From Metarhizium brunneum (Eukaryota; Ascomycota; Sordariomycetes; Hypocreales; Clavicipitaceae), in NCBI RefSeq assembly GCF_013426205.1, contig NC_089423.1, forward strand, positions 2,604,001-2,668,000: DNA of 64,000 nt. The letters are read 5' to 3'. Of the stretch, positions 1 to 10,833 are shown one piece after another (the first letter of the stretch is position 1; each line of letters begins with the position of its first letter). Position numbers and translations under genes: made by a program. The notes beneath the pieces are model-generated. The model made no database searches. It was not told the origin of the DNA and saw only the letters and a program-made list of their open reading frames with translations.

Positions 1-651
1 CGAATATCGATCCCACAGTTCCACGGTTGGATCAACGCGGGGTGATCGAAGAGCCGTTCTCAACTTGTCGACATTGACTGCTGGCAAACCCCCCTTGTCC
101 GTAGCCGGCGATGATATAGGCGAGGAGCTTCGGGCACGTTTTCTGCCCTTCCGGTTCATCATCGGCGATAACGCTGCTGCATACAGCGTGTCTTGCTGGT
201 TATTCCAAAGCAGCTTGTCGTTTGGGGAAGAAATATCGGCCTCATTCTCCGCTGGGGCTGCATTCGGCTCAAGCAAGTCTCTCCAGTTCAACCGAGTCAC
301 CGGTGTGGCAGCGTTTCCCACTACGCCAGCTCTTGCAACTGCGGCGTCCTGGGGCTTGGTGGGTGTACCACTGGCCTCACCCGGAGCGGAAGCTACAGAC
401 TCATCTTCGGCAGGTCTATATTGGAACCTGCTAAGTTTTTTCTTCGTAACATCGGAAACAGGTGGTAACGGTCTTGGTCTTTGTGCCTGTAAATTGGCAG
501 GATGGCTGTGTGATCGTTGCCACGGACCGCGGTTCTACTCTCAAGTCAATCAACACGAGGCTCGGCCAGTAAAACACTGCAAAGCTGGTTAACGGGTGTC
601 TCTTACCTTCGACAAGCCTATACTCTCAGAATATGACTTCTGAAGCGGCAT
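1..651 (-). CDS. Unidentified nuclear-type protein, 5' end only (partial)
   Basis: This gene runs off the left edge of the window. Exon 1 is 651-607 (15 codons from ATG). A GTAAGA donor at 606 and a TTTACAG acceptor ending at 487 remove a 120-nt intron, and exon 2 reads openly from 486 to base 1 in phase 0. About 177 residues are visible. They are hydrophilic and low-complexity, with a basic, serine-rich stretch (RKGRKRARSSSPISSP) like a nuclear localisation signal and short conserved-looking islands (TRLNWRDLLEP; DPTVELWDRYS). No catalytic domain lies inside the window. The composition resembles the disordered N-termini of fungal DNA replication or repair proteins, but that is only an impression and I do not name the protein. 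Its start faces the next gene across about 400 bp. The frame and splice junction are well supported; the function is unknown. Confidence 0.7.
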
Positions 652-1059
652 CTTTGGCAATAACCATTCACAATGCTAGATCATTAGGCGCCTTTGCCTT
701 TGCACAGCTCACCAAGACGAATCGGCCATGTGGGGATGTAATTCGGTGCAAACAAACTTGGCCCTCCAAGCCAAGGGATGATAGATCGATGGCCAGATGG
801 AAGACGCGTCCTGCACTTTCCGACCGCGTCCAGCCCCGCCAAGCAACGCGACCCCTGTCGAGCCCGCATGGCAACCAGTGGCCCCATCACGTGCTGTTTC
901 AATCTTATCGATAAAGCTCACCCCGGATACAGCCGCTTCTCGTGGAGTCGTGCGTCATTGTCGAACCGTCCTTCAGCTGCTCAATCAAATCGACATATCC
1001 GCCAGGTTTTCCTTGTTTGGCAATAGGCATCGGCTCTCACCAATTCTCGTCTCTTCATC
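652..1059. promoter_or_regulatory. Divergent intergenic region
   Basis: About 410 bp separate two divergently transcribed start codons, so this must hold both promoters. It contains pyrimidine-rich leader sequence close to the plus-strand ATG at 1060. I see no clear TATA box and no reading frame worth calling. Confidence 0.5.
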
Positions 1060-2241
1060 ATGGAGAGGCCAAACGACGGGGAGGTTCATCCGCCGCGCAT
1101 GACGCGGGCAGAGTATACCCGCAATGTCCGGGCTGCTATTGAAGAACGACGGCACAAAGCCATGGTCAACCGGCAACACTACCAGCCTCAGATTCACGAA
1201 CAAATCCAGAGGCTCTTCTCAGATTATGAGGCTCCATTCTACGCCAGAATGCGCGGTTTCGGCCGCACGCAAACCCTTGCGCTAGCCGAGTCTACCGTCT
1301 TGGGCCTGGCCGCCGGCACCGACAGGAACCTAAGTGATACTGAGACGCAGGCATTGACGGAGCATTTCCTCTCCAGCGTTCACAACATGCTGGCATGGAA
1401 ATGGGTCATGACCGGTCTAGCAGGATACATGGCCTACCGCGGGCGGCAGACCATGCGGTTCCCCTTCTTCAAGCCCGTCATTACAGGCGGACGATTCAAC
1501 CCCGCCACCGGCGGTCCCCAAGTCCGCATCATGTGGCACACTGCCCGGTTTGCAGCATACTACGGCACATTCTGGCTCATTGGAGAGCCAATCTTCCAGG
1601 GTGTCAACTTCCTGCGCCAGAGCTATTCCATGGACAAGGACCCAAGGCTCGCCTCGCTGCTGCGAGACGGAAAGAAACAGACTGGCGAGGTCCTCGGCGC
1701 CGTTCAGGACTCAAATAGCCAGCAATACGGAGATGCTTGGAGACCTGAATCACAACAAGAATACTCGTCACAAATCAATGACGGCTACCAGCGACCTTCT
1801 CAGCCGACACAAGCACAAGAGCAACAAACATGGGCCTCGTATCGCCGCCCCGAACCAGCGCAGCAGTCTCCACGGGGTTGGGACGCAGCAGACGACATTG
1901 ACGATGCATCCCCCGTGGCACCGTCACCTAGATCACAGGCTGAAGGGGCTCAATCCTACGGCGGCTCCGCATGGGATCGTGTACGACAGCAGGCCCAGTA
2001 CTCGCCACGACAGACCCGACGGGACCAAAAGTCATGGGAGGCGCCGCAAGGCGCCAACAGCGCATGGGCCAGCGATACTGATGCCAGTGCACAGTATCGT
2101 GGCCCCAGGGATGACTACTCGTACTCCAGCACAGACGAGGAAAAGTCAACGGCGAAGGTGCAGGCACAGAGAGAATTTGACGCGTTGGTGGAAAGAGAGC
2201 GGAGAGGTGCTGATCAAGAACGTGGTTCATGGGGGAAGTAG
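1060..2241 (+). CDS. Fungal hypothetical membrane protein, 393 aa
   Basis: This is an intronless 393-codon frame. I do not recognise the family. The N-terminal third is charged and mostly helical (TRAEYTRNVRAAIEERRHK). Two hydrophobic segments follow: about residues 110-130 (LAWKWVMTGLAGYMAYRGR) and about 160-180 (ARFAAYYGTFWLIGEPIFQG). Between them lies a short loop, RFNPATGGPQVR. The C-terminal half, from about residue 205, is polar, rich in Gln, Ser, Arg and Pro, and probably disordered. The layout suggests a two-pass organelle membrane protein with a long soluble tail; the basic N-terminus would allow mitochondrial import, but it is not a classic presequence. Its 3' end faces the 3' end of AIM21 only 291 bp away, so the two transcripts probably overlap or nearly meet. 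Confidence 0.75.
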   Translation: MERPNDGEVHPPRMTRAEYTRNVRAAIEERRHKAMVNRQHYQPQIHEQIQRLFSDYEAPFYARMRGFGRTQTLALAESTVLGLAAGTDRNLSDTETQALTEHFLSSVHNMLAWKWVMTGLAGYMAYRGRQTMRFPFFKPVITGGRFNPATGGPQVRIMWHTARFAAYYGTFWLIGEPIFQGVNFLRQSYSMDKDPRLASLLRDGKKQTGEVLGAVQDSNSQQYGDAWRPESQQEYSSQINDGYQRPSQPTQAQEQQTWASYRRPEPAQQSPRGWDAADDIDDASPVAPSPRSQAEGAQSYGGSAWDRVRQQAQYSPRQTRRDQKSWEAPQGANSAWASDTDASAQYRGPRDDYSYSSTDEEKSTAKVQAQREFDALVERERRGADQERGSWGK

Positions 2242-2532
2242 GTAGGTTCGGGAAAATAAAACAATGATAAATCGGAATAAGACGAGTAATCGATGCTGCA
2301 AATGCAATGTATTTTTAACAAAGCACACATCAGGTACAATCCAATATAAGACGCTCTTCATGTATGTCGCCATCTCAAATATCACGCCTAAGACCAATTT
2401 TAATATGACTACAAGCGGGAAATCATGAAAGAAAATATTGAGGCAGAAAATTGAAGCATATTCCATTCATCCTGATAGCTAAACAATGCAGAACCCCCAA
2501 CGTGCGTATCCTGTATTCAACATTGTAACCCC

Positions 2533-5346
2533 TTAAGACTTAACATCCTCTTGGACTTCTATGGGCTCAACCTCATCATGGTCATTCTTTATGGTGGCTT
2601 CAAGAATACCCTCGCCAGCAGTATTCGACGCCAGAGTAATATCCTTCTTTCTCTCGTCTTTTGTATGCTTTTCTATATTCTCTTCTATATCCGGTCCTCC
2701 CGCAGATTCGTCATCTAGTAGCTTCAACTTCTCGGTTTTGGATATAGGTTCTGAATCAGCAACTTCCTTTGCAGACTCCAATTGCTCAGGGGCCCCCTTG
2801 GCCTCCTCTGGTTCCACAGCAGACATCCGGGCTGGCTTCAGAGCAGTTGACAGCTCCTCGGGCTTTGTGTCCTCCTTGGCAGGGCTATCGTCCTTGTTGC
2901 TAAACGAGAAGCCCCCATGCTCAGGATCGACAGACCACACTGTCTGTGTTATAGAAAATGAGAGCACTGGAGCAGCGGCCTTTGCTTCTGATGACGTTGC
3001 TGCGGCCGGGCTCTTGGCAGGCGCGCGACGCTGAGGGCCACGGGCACGTCCCTTTCGTGCATCTGACAAAGGTATCTTTTCCTTATCGTCGACGGCTTCC
3101 TCTTCCTTGGGAGGTTCCTCCTTCTTGACGCCCTGGGGCCCCAGCTGGAGTCGTTTGTTCAGATCACTCATGAACCCTGCCTGGAGGGCCGCAATCTTGC
3201 CACCAGCAGGACGATTGGGGACCGGTGGCTTGGTCTTCGATGAAATACCATCCTTGGACTCCCCGGGCGAGCTCTTAGCTGGTCGAGGAGGAATAGAAGG
3301 CTTAGGCTTATCTGAAACAGGGGGCCGGGCTTTGACAGCATCATCTCCGCTGTTCTGCCTTCCCTTGGGTCGATCAGGGACTGCGGGGCGCTCGGGTGAT
3401 AGTTCGGCCTCCTTAACTGCTTTGGTTGGGATGTCTGGCTTGGTCTTCTCAACTGGCGAGGCATCAACTGGCGAGGCAGAAACCTCCGCTTGGTGAATGT
3501 GACTGTCGGGGGCATCTTCCCAAATATCTCTGCTAGGGAAACGTCTGCTCGAACCAGAGCTTGGACGCACCTCAGTCTGCAAGTGGGGCTGATGGGAAAC
3601 CCAACTCGGCTTCGAGTCCTGCAAGGGCAAGAACGTGTTTCCACGCTTATTGGCTTCCTTCTCTGCCAATTCTTCTTGGTACAGAGCGAAAGCTTGCGCT
3701 GGCGTGATGGGCCGATCACCAGGCTGGGCGGATGAGCGGCGTCTCTCTGGTTCAGCCACGTCAGGCGTTGACACTTCAGCAGTGTAGTGGACACTGTTCG
3801 GCGCATCTTCCCAGATATCCTTGCTTGGAAAGTGTCGGCGATCACAATTCTCATCAACCGGCTCCTCCTTTTCGCCCGACTTCTCTTCCTTACCATCTTC
3901 CGGGAAGAGAGGATCGTACTCTTCTACATCTTCTAAGGGAGTGTGTTTGACCTCCTGTTGATGGGATTGATAGCGTTGTACCCGAGGGCGGCTTGGAGGA
4001 CGGCTTGGAAGGTCTTCTCCATCAAACGAGCTACCACGGCGTTCCAGATGAGGGCGGATGGCAGGTTGATGTACATGAGGGCTGGGGTCCTTGTTCAGCT
4101 CATCCGAAGCAAGGATAGGAGCGGTGTACTCTTCAGATTCTTCATCCACCTTGCCCTCTCCGTAGGAATAAAACTCGGGGTTCTTGCTATCATCTACATG
4201 GATAGCATTGTCCTCTTCGTTTGCTGCATGCTGGGAAGAAATAGGAGCATTCCCGTCTGCAAAAACTGTAGAGGCGGGTCGAGATGATGAGATGCGAGAT
4301 GCATACTTCTCACTGGCCTCAAAAGCAACATCATCGGTGGGAGTGCCACGGAGCTCAACGGAGGCTATTTTGACGCGTCAATGAGTGATTTTAGTTTCTT
4401 TATGCAAAGCAATGCACATACCAGCTCTCGCGTGATGATTAGCCGTATCTCTCACGAGTTTATTCAAATCAGAACTGCTCATTGCAAAATCGTTATGGCG
4501 TTCGTGTCGAGGGGTGTGCTGCTCTCGCTCAAGGGCCTCGGGATGCTTCTGAAAATACGCTTTTTCAAGTTTGTCTTGTGGCACAACACCATGACCGTGG
4601 AGACCATAGCTGCCGGGGGGCAAAGCACGACCGCTGAGCTTTCGGCTGTGATGCTTTTTGGAAATTTCGGGGCCTGGAGAAGGTGCTTGAACATCTCCAA
4701 GATGCTTGTTCATAGGAACACGCTGGCCAATTTCAGGAATTCCACGGTCATCGTCTGTGTGGTTGCCTAGGTCGCTGTACGCCGAGATACTACTTTCAGG
4801 ACGCTTTCTCGTGGACGCACGAGAAACAGCCCGGTCTTCGCCGTTGCTAGGCTGACCAATTCCAAAAGAAGCAGCTCTGTCTGAGTCGGTGCGTGTAACG
4901 GCCATGACCTGCTGCTTGGCGCTCTGAGCAGGAAGAGACGGCTTGGGCGCATGAAGCTGCAGGTCCTCGGCGACAGATCGAGTCTGTTCAGGCGAAGAGG
5001 GTCGTCTTTCCTCCTCCTCCAACTCAGCAGCTACAGCACTATACTCCATGCCCTCCTCGCCGACTGAGGGCATGCCGACACTGCTGGCCCGTTCAATAGG
5101 GTCTTCGGCCTGCTCTTTTTGCACATAATGCTTGCTCAATCGATTGTCAACAGGCTCGGAGGGGATGCCCGCTGTGAGCGGAGACTGTGCAAAGCGATCG
5201 CGGCCGGGTGAGATGGATCGATCGAGGCGCTTGTTGACGGGCCGGGGAGGCACTTGCGGCATGAGGTGAGTAGGAGCTTCTTTACCCGAAGACCTACTGG
5301 GTCGAGGCGGTACAACTGGCGTCTGCGCCATTGGTGCTGCTGACAT
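2533..5346 (-). CDS. AIM21: Aim21-like actin-patch protein
   Basis: The two exons are 5346-4422 and 4364-2533. The 57-nt intron has a GTATGT donor and an AATAG acceptor, giving 918 residues. The family signature is GGKIAALQAGFMSDLNKR followed by LQLGPQG, typical of Aim21 (Pfam family named for altered inheritance of mitochondria 21). The protein is otherwise disordered and full of proline-rich SH3 ligands such as VVPPRPSRS, QVPPRPVNKR and SIPPRPAKSS. In yeast Aim21 acts with Tda2 at cortical actin patches to regulate barbed-end assembly during endocytosis; the same role here is inference. I chose the ATG at 5346 because the sequence after it (MSAAPMAQTPVVPPRPSRS) looks like the usual family start; an in-frame ATG at 5418 adds 24 unlikely residues. 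An internal motif of the form RRFPS-K/R-DIWEDAP occurs twice (see findings). Confidence 0.88.
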
Positions 5347-8300
5347 TCTCCGTCTTGTGGGCGACAAAGGACAATGTGCCGAGGCGTATAGATAGAAAAC
5401 AGGCTTGCCGATGGACAATCGAAAGGGGCCAATGAGGTGAGTTGGAGAAATATATTGACAGACTGCAAAAGTCTATAAAGGATACATGCCTGTTGACAAA
5501 GGGCAGATTAGTGATTTGAATAAGGGTTTGCGGTCAGGACTGTCAGTTGGGCGGTCGATGGGTAACTGATAAAGCACTCCGACTCCATTGTGACGCAAGA
5601 TAAGCAAAACCCGCCAGGTACCAGAGGCGCCGCCCCAACAAAGAATGCCAAAGCTCAGACTCGGGGCCATCCATTGACTTTAAGATAGATAGATGCTGAT
5701 ACAGGTACGGGTCATGCTATCCAGGGCCGGGCAGAGAGCCAGCGACAAACGGGCCGCGATTGCCCGCAACATACAGAGCGCGAAGAAGCGGTGATGTAAT
5801 GCAAGGTCTGCCAGCTCTCTGCCCAATGGCGAGCGACATGTTTGTGATCACTGATTAGGGTATGTGCTGGACCAGGGACGACGACTCACTCTGTATAAGC
5901 TGTGCAATGGATGCTTGAGGTTGGTACGAATACCGGACAAACAGTCGTCACTACAACATGCAGACGTTTGATCAACGAAGAAAGCTTTTGAATTGAGTCA
6001 CAGAGGAAACGGGAAAAGGAGTTGTTGAAGACCTAGGACGAATTTAGCCCGAAGGCGTTGAGACTCGGGCGGCTGTGACGATTGATTGTACGTGTAAGCC
6101 AATGCATGCCAATCGCCAACTCGATTCCTGTACTAGGCTTTGTCGTCACCAGACCAGCAGCCGATCCACTCACCGTGCCAAGTATGCGCCCCTGCACGGT
6201 GCATTGAGGGGAGGGACCTGCGTCCAAACCAACCTTCCGGCCGTTGCATGACGCCGCAGATGCGGGAGGCTTGTCTGAGCACTTGGAGCGTTTCGACTGC
6301 TTTGAACCAGGGCTTCGGCATGACTTTCTCATAGGTCAGGCTTTTTTTGTGACGCTTCGCGTTCCGCATGTTACTATTCACGACGCTTCACGGCAGCCGA
6401 CTCAGAAAACGGAGAGTCAATACATCTATCACGCTTGCAGGCTAACTCTAGAAGCATTTCCACATGCATGTTGAAGAATACCCCTGGCAACGGACATGGA
6501 GTACACAGTGCGCCTTCTCCACAACCAATCCCCACCACAAATCCACAGGTGCACCGTCGCAGCAGGGCCTGCACTTGAGCGCTGTGGCTGCAAGCGGTCG
6601 GTCGCTCCCTCGACCAAACAGTGCAAGGACAAGTCTGATGACCATCAGGATTTTACTGGCCTGGGACGTGCATTGCATGGCTAATAAAGACTAAGAGTGT
6701 CCGATCTGATTGAAACGCTGCATAATATGCCCCCTTTCTACATGGGTATAGGAGCCCGCAGCTGCAACTGCAAACTAAAAACATGGAAGGCCTTTAAAAG
6801 GGAATACGCTAGCTCCCTCCTAGTACTAAGTAAAGTACTTGAGTAGGTAAAGTACATGTGTAGGCTCCAGATGTCCGCGGAGACTCGACATGACACATGC
6901 CGATACGCGCCTATTCAACCAGACGTTTGGTTGGTTCTGTGAACCCCTTCTTGCTTCAGCACTCCGTGCGTCGTGCAACGCAACTGTTGAGTCTGGTGGC
7001 ATCAGAGTCTCGTCGGCCCCATTCAGTGGGCACATAGTGATAAGAGTCAGTTCTATTGACTGCATGTGCGTAGCTAAGTCAGTACAAGGAACGCCATAGC
7101 GGACCTGCCCCCTCCTTCCCAGGCAATATTTGTGTTGGTCAAGGTACTTAGACCAGGGCAAGGGACTGGAGGCAGGCTGCGCCATCACAGCACTGAAGGC
7201 GAGGCGACTTCACTGCACCGTGTGGGTTCCCCATCGTGCTGCGGGGTATCAGACTGCACTAAACAGCCTTCGTCATATGCGCCAGGCAGGGTATTGGGCG
7301 GCATCTCGATCGAACAGGCAGAGATAAATGCATCACATCATAGCCCATGCTCCCTGCTTCGGAGTCGAGTACGATTCCGTACGCCCTTTGGCCCCGACAA
7401 TGCAATTGCTCTCGGATTTCCAGATGCATCCAAGTAATTGGGTTCGACCAGACATTGGTAGGCATAAGTTACAGGCAAGCAACAGTCAGGATCGACGAAA
7501 GCCTTACTTTTTCACATTTCAGGATGGACATGTTCCTCGGTACAGAGTAAAGGGAGACGGACGCGCCACCAACGGTTTACTCGCCGTTGAACCAAAAAAA
7601 AAAAACCTTGGCTTCCGGCAAGCAAGTGTTTCCGACAAAGCTTGAATTCACATGACGGCGGCATTGGGTTGTTACGTCAATGGCCTTTGAACGTCCTCGA
7701 TCCCGCCGCATCAACAATTGGACGGCGGGACGGCTTGGATAAGGAGGATCCACATGAGCTCTTCATTATCCAGCTCACAATGCGAAGCTGGTGCCTCTAA
7801 CCTTTCAATTGCAACTGCTGCCCACCCGAGTAAGTGCCTGGCTGTCCAAAATCTTTATTGCACCTTGGTCAACAAGCGTTGGAGCCTGTTTTCGAAACAC
7901 TCAGACTTCAGCTTATGGCGATTTTCCTCTATCATTCAATGAAGAACAAAGGCTGTGCTACCTAGCTATATAACCTTTGGGTAAATAAACAAATCTGCTG
8001 AGCTGCGAACTCGTCCGGCACCACGGCGTGGCTCATCAATAGCGTCCATAGGAAACCAACCAAGCTCGATTCGGCTGGCACAGAAACCGCCGACATTAAG
8101 CAAGCATACATCATCCCCGACGCCAAACAGTCCTGCTCGGTATCCAGCCCATCACATTCTGGGGTACCGGGCCAGGCATAATTCATATAATTAGGTCAAT
8201 CCACCTCATCGTCCAAGCATCTCCTTCTTTGCATCTTCCCCAACTTCTCCGACACTTTCGTCGCCGAACACGACACTCTTATCTTTTCGCCTAGTCGCCT

Positions 8301-8358
8301 AGCAGACAGACGCATCATCCCATAAAAGGAAGCTGAATATGGCAAATCTTTATTTGTT
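5347..8358. other. Gene-poor intergenic region, 3.0 kb
   Basis: No frame in these 3 kb shows protein-like composition, a plausible splice structure or a recognisable motif. The first few hundred bases carry the AIM21 promoter and leader. Around 6820-6860 there are GTAC-rich short repeats (AGTACTAAGTAAAGTACTTGAG). A 12-13 base A-run lies near 7595. From about 8190 to 8320 the plus strand becomes strongly pyrimidine-rich, like a fungal transcription start region, although only the 3' end of TVP18 lies downstream. No transposon relic is recognisable. Confidence 0.5.
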
Positions 8359-9095
8359 TTAGACAATCATTTGCGCAACACCAGCTCCACCGAGGGTCTT
8401 GCTTCCAACAAAGGCCTGGCCCTTGATAGCAGCAAGAAGATAGCAGATACCAGTGAGCGTCAGGAAGACACCAGCAGCAATCAAGCTGCTGGGACCACCA
8501 AGATTGCTCAGGAATTGGAGGAAAGCCATGATTCCATAAGCGGCTGCTCGCATGTAGTTTGTTGAAATTTTGCGAACAAAGTCATCGAACTTTCCAGAGG
8601 TAGGGCAAATTCGCAGAAGCAAGGGGACTTCGATAAACAAGATCAGAAACGACGAGGCGCTGCAGAATCAGAATCAGCGTCTGCCTTCTCGGCATGGGGG
8701 ACGGTGTCACTGTAATATTCAGCGCAGACTTACATGGCAATGGCAGCAAAGATGATCAAGACGACTTTAAAGGTAAAGATTGTTGAGATGCCGGTAGCTA
8801 AGCAGATGATCATAGACAATATGCCGAGCCTGTTCCAATCTTGTCAGATTCGCTCGATATGATCGTGGTGCCCTCGGCTATATAAACCTGAGCCGATGGC
8901 ACACCTCTAGCCTATCGTGTTGCTTCGGTTGGAGTGATGGAAGGGGAACTTGGGGGGATATGGACTTATGGGCTTACCATTGTCCGTAGATGCCTGTGCC
9001 AATGTTAGTTGTTGCCTCGATAACTGGTGACTGTGCCGGGTCGCGTCGATGGACTTACTGAAGTTACGGGTCTGGAACTCTTCCTTGAGCGACAT
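8359..9095 (-). CDS. TVP18: Tvp18-like Golgi membrane protein
   Basis: There are four exons: 9095-9059, 8993-8978, 8829-8734 and 8659-8359, coding for 149 residues. Exon 2 is a microexon of only 16 nt (GCATCTACGGACAATG) and is needed to read through NFS-IYGQW-LGIL. The family is recognised from the N-terminus MSLKEEFQTRNFSIYGQW, the central FIEVPLLLRICP and the C-terminal GSKTLGGAGVAQMIV. Four hydrophobic segments are visible (about residues 15-36, 42-70, 90-110 and 115-135). Yeast Tvp18 is a small protein of Tlg2-containing late-Golgi compartments with an uncertain vesicle-transport role. The length is close to the family norm. All junctions use GTAAG donors and CAG acceptors. Confidence 0.93.
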
Positions 9096-10833
9096 GTTGA
9101 GAGTCGTCGCAGAAGTTGCTAACAAGCTGTTTTGTTTTGGTTTGTTTCGTGCGAGGAGCGCGCAGCGCAGCACAGCAGTGTCGAGTCGTAAAGCGTGACT
9201 AGTCGCAAGAGGCTGTGTGAATCAACTTTGCACTCTTGCACGAGTGAGGATCGTAGGGCTTGGTCAAGGGTGATAACGTGGCTGGGAGAAGATGATGATG
9301 CAGGAATGCTGGTGGTCGTTGAAGTGATGATTAAGACTTCAGGACCTTTGTCGGGGCGCACGTAGCCTCTTCTCCAACGGCGGGCCCGTCAAAGAGGCTG
9401 GCGCAGCAGTCAAGTGTGGCAGCGTGCGGTGGTGGCTTGGCGACGAGAGAGTTAAGGCAGCACTGAAGACATGGAAGGAGCCAAGTCCCAATCAGCAAAG
9501 TGGCCAGTGGTCCTATGGGGTACCAGTAAAGTCCCGGTACGAAGCTTGAGCACCTTGCGAGTCTGGTGACGGACATATGTGCAGGGGCGAAACGGCCAGG
9601 CACCTGGGAGATTCAGGGTGCTGTCCTGAGGTGAGATGTACAGTGGGTGTACCTGGTGGTCCCTGCAAGGAGAACTGCAGAGCTTATGACGTGGTGGATC
9701 CGGTGCCCTGGATGAACCAGACAGGTCAATCAATGTCAACTGATCTGCAAAGGGACCGCAGAGAACCAAGCATTCGAAACCTGAAACGTCTCTTGGAAGT
9801 CGTTGTGAATGGCACGTTGAAAGAGCAGATAAAGTTTGCATTCGGAAAGGAATACGAGCGAAGTACTTCTACAGTGGGTTGTAGTTGGTCAAGGACCAGA
9901 CTGGTCCGCTCGCTCGGTACAAACAAGTTGTGCTCTTGCTGGTGTGGCGTGACGTACAGAAGTTACGCGGCATGGGATGCGCTGGCCGTTGAGCCTCGTC
10001 AGCCCGCCCTGTCTCTGCGATACACATGCGTACTTGTACTCGTACCCTAGACAAACACAGACAGGCAGCAACGAAAGAACAGCTTCCACACATAGCAACC
10101 GATCCGTCAAAGATCAAAGACCATTTGTTTGTGTTCGGATGCGATTGCCGATAATCAAAATCAATCATGGGCCCCCAACCAAGTTTTAAAACAACGTACC
10201 CGGATAGCTTAAACAATCGCTTGGTTGACAAAGATCAACAGTCAAGTTTGTTCACGACTGGCCCAAGGCTGTATTGTCATTGAGCCGGTCACCGGTAAAG
10301 TGAACTATGGCCACATGTGCACAGGCTTTGGAACATTATACGCAATCTCATCGAGGTGGGAAAGGCCCGTCACGATATGAATCCGGACAGCCATCACATC
10401 TTCTATTGGGCATCTACGCATGCCAATAGCATTTCGTTTCTAAATCTAGAATTTTACGCCATGTCTTGTCTCCCAACAACGTTTTGCTCGGTCATTATCG
10501 GCCCCGATGTCGCCGCCAGAGCATCGGCCAGTGGGGATACACGCTGTTCCGCACTTCGTACCTGCCATTGGCCATTGATTCAAACCTCCGCGGTTCTGGC
10601 TCTGCTCAAGATCAAAACGTGCCGTGGTAATTCTTACATCACGGCCCCATAGCTGTTCAACGCCACCCCTCCATCTTGTTGAATTCCGAAGGACGCCCAT
10701 TGTTTTTCCATTCTTGTCAATATTTAAGCTTATTTTCTCGTTGCTGGCTTAGTGCTTGATCCCCCTCCCTCTGTAGGCTCAGCCGTCTCTTGATTCTACC
10801 CCGCTTGTTCGCAACCAAAGACGGCGGGCCAAT
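9096..10833. other. Divergent intergenic region, 1.7 kb
   Basis: This lies between the TVP18 start (minus) and the cyclodeaminase-family start (plus), so it should contain both promoters. The only candidate core element I see is TATTTAAGC at 10721-10729, about 105 bp before the plus-strand ATG. The open frames here have poor composition and I do not call any of them. Confidence 0.5.

Noticed and set aside
1550..2245. 231-codon frame overlapping the 393-aa gene
   Set aside because: His/Arg/Thr-rich composition and starts in mid-gene; it is a phase shadow.
3168..3896. 242-codon frame inside AIM21 in another phase
   Set aside because: Arg/Pro/Ser-rich nonsense composition; the AIM21 frame with the family signature covers the same bases.
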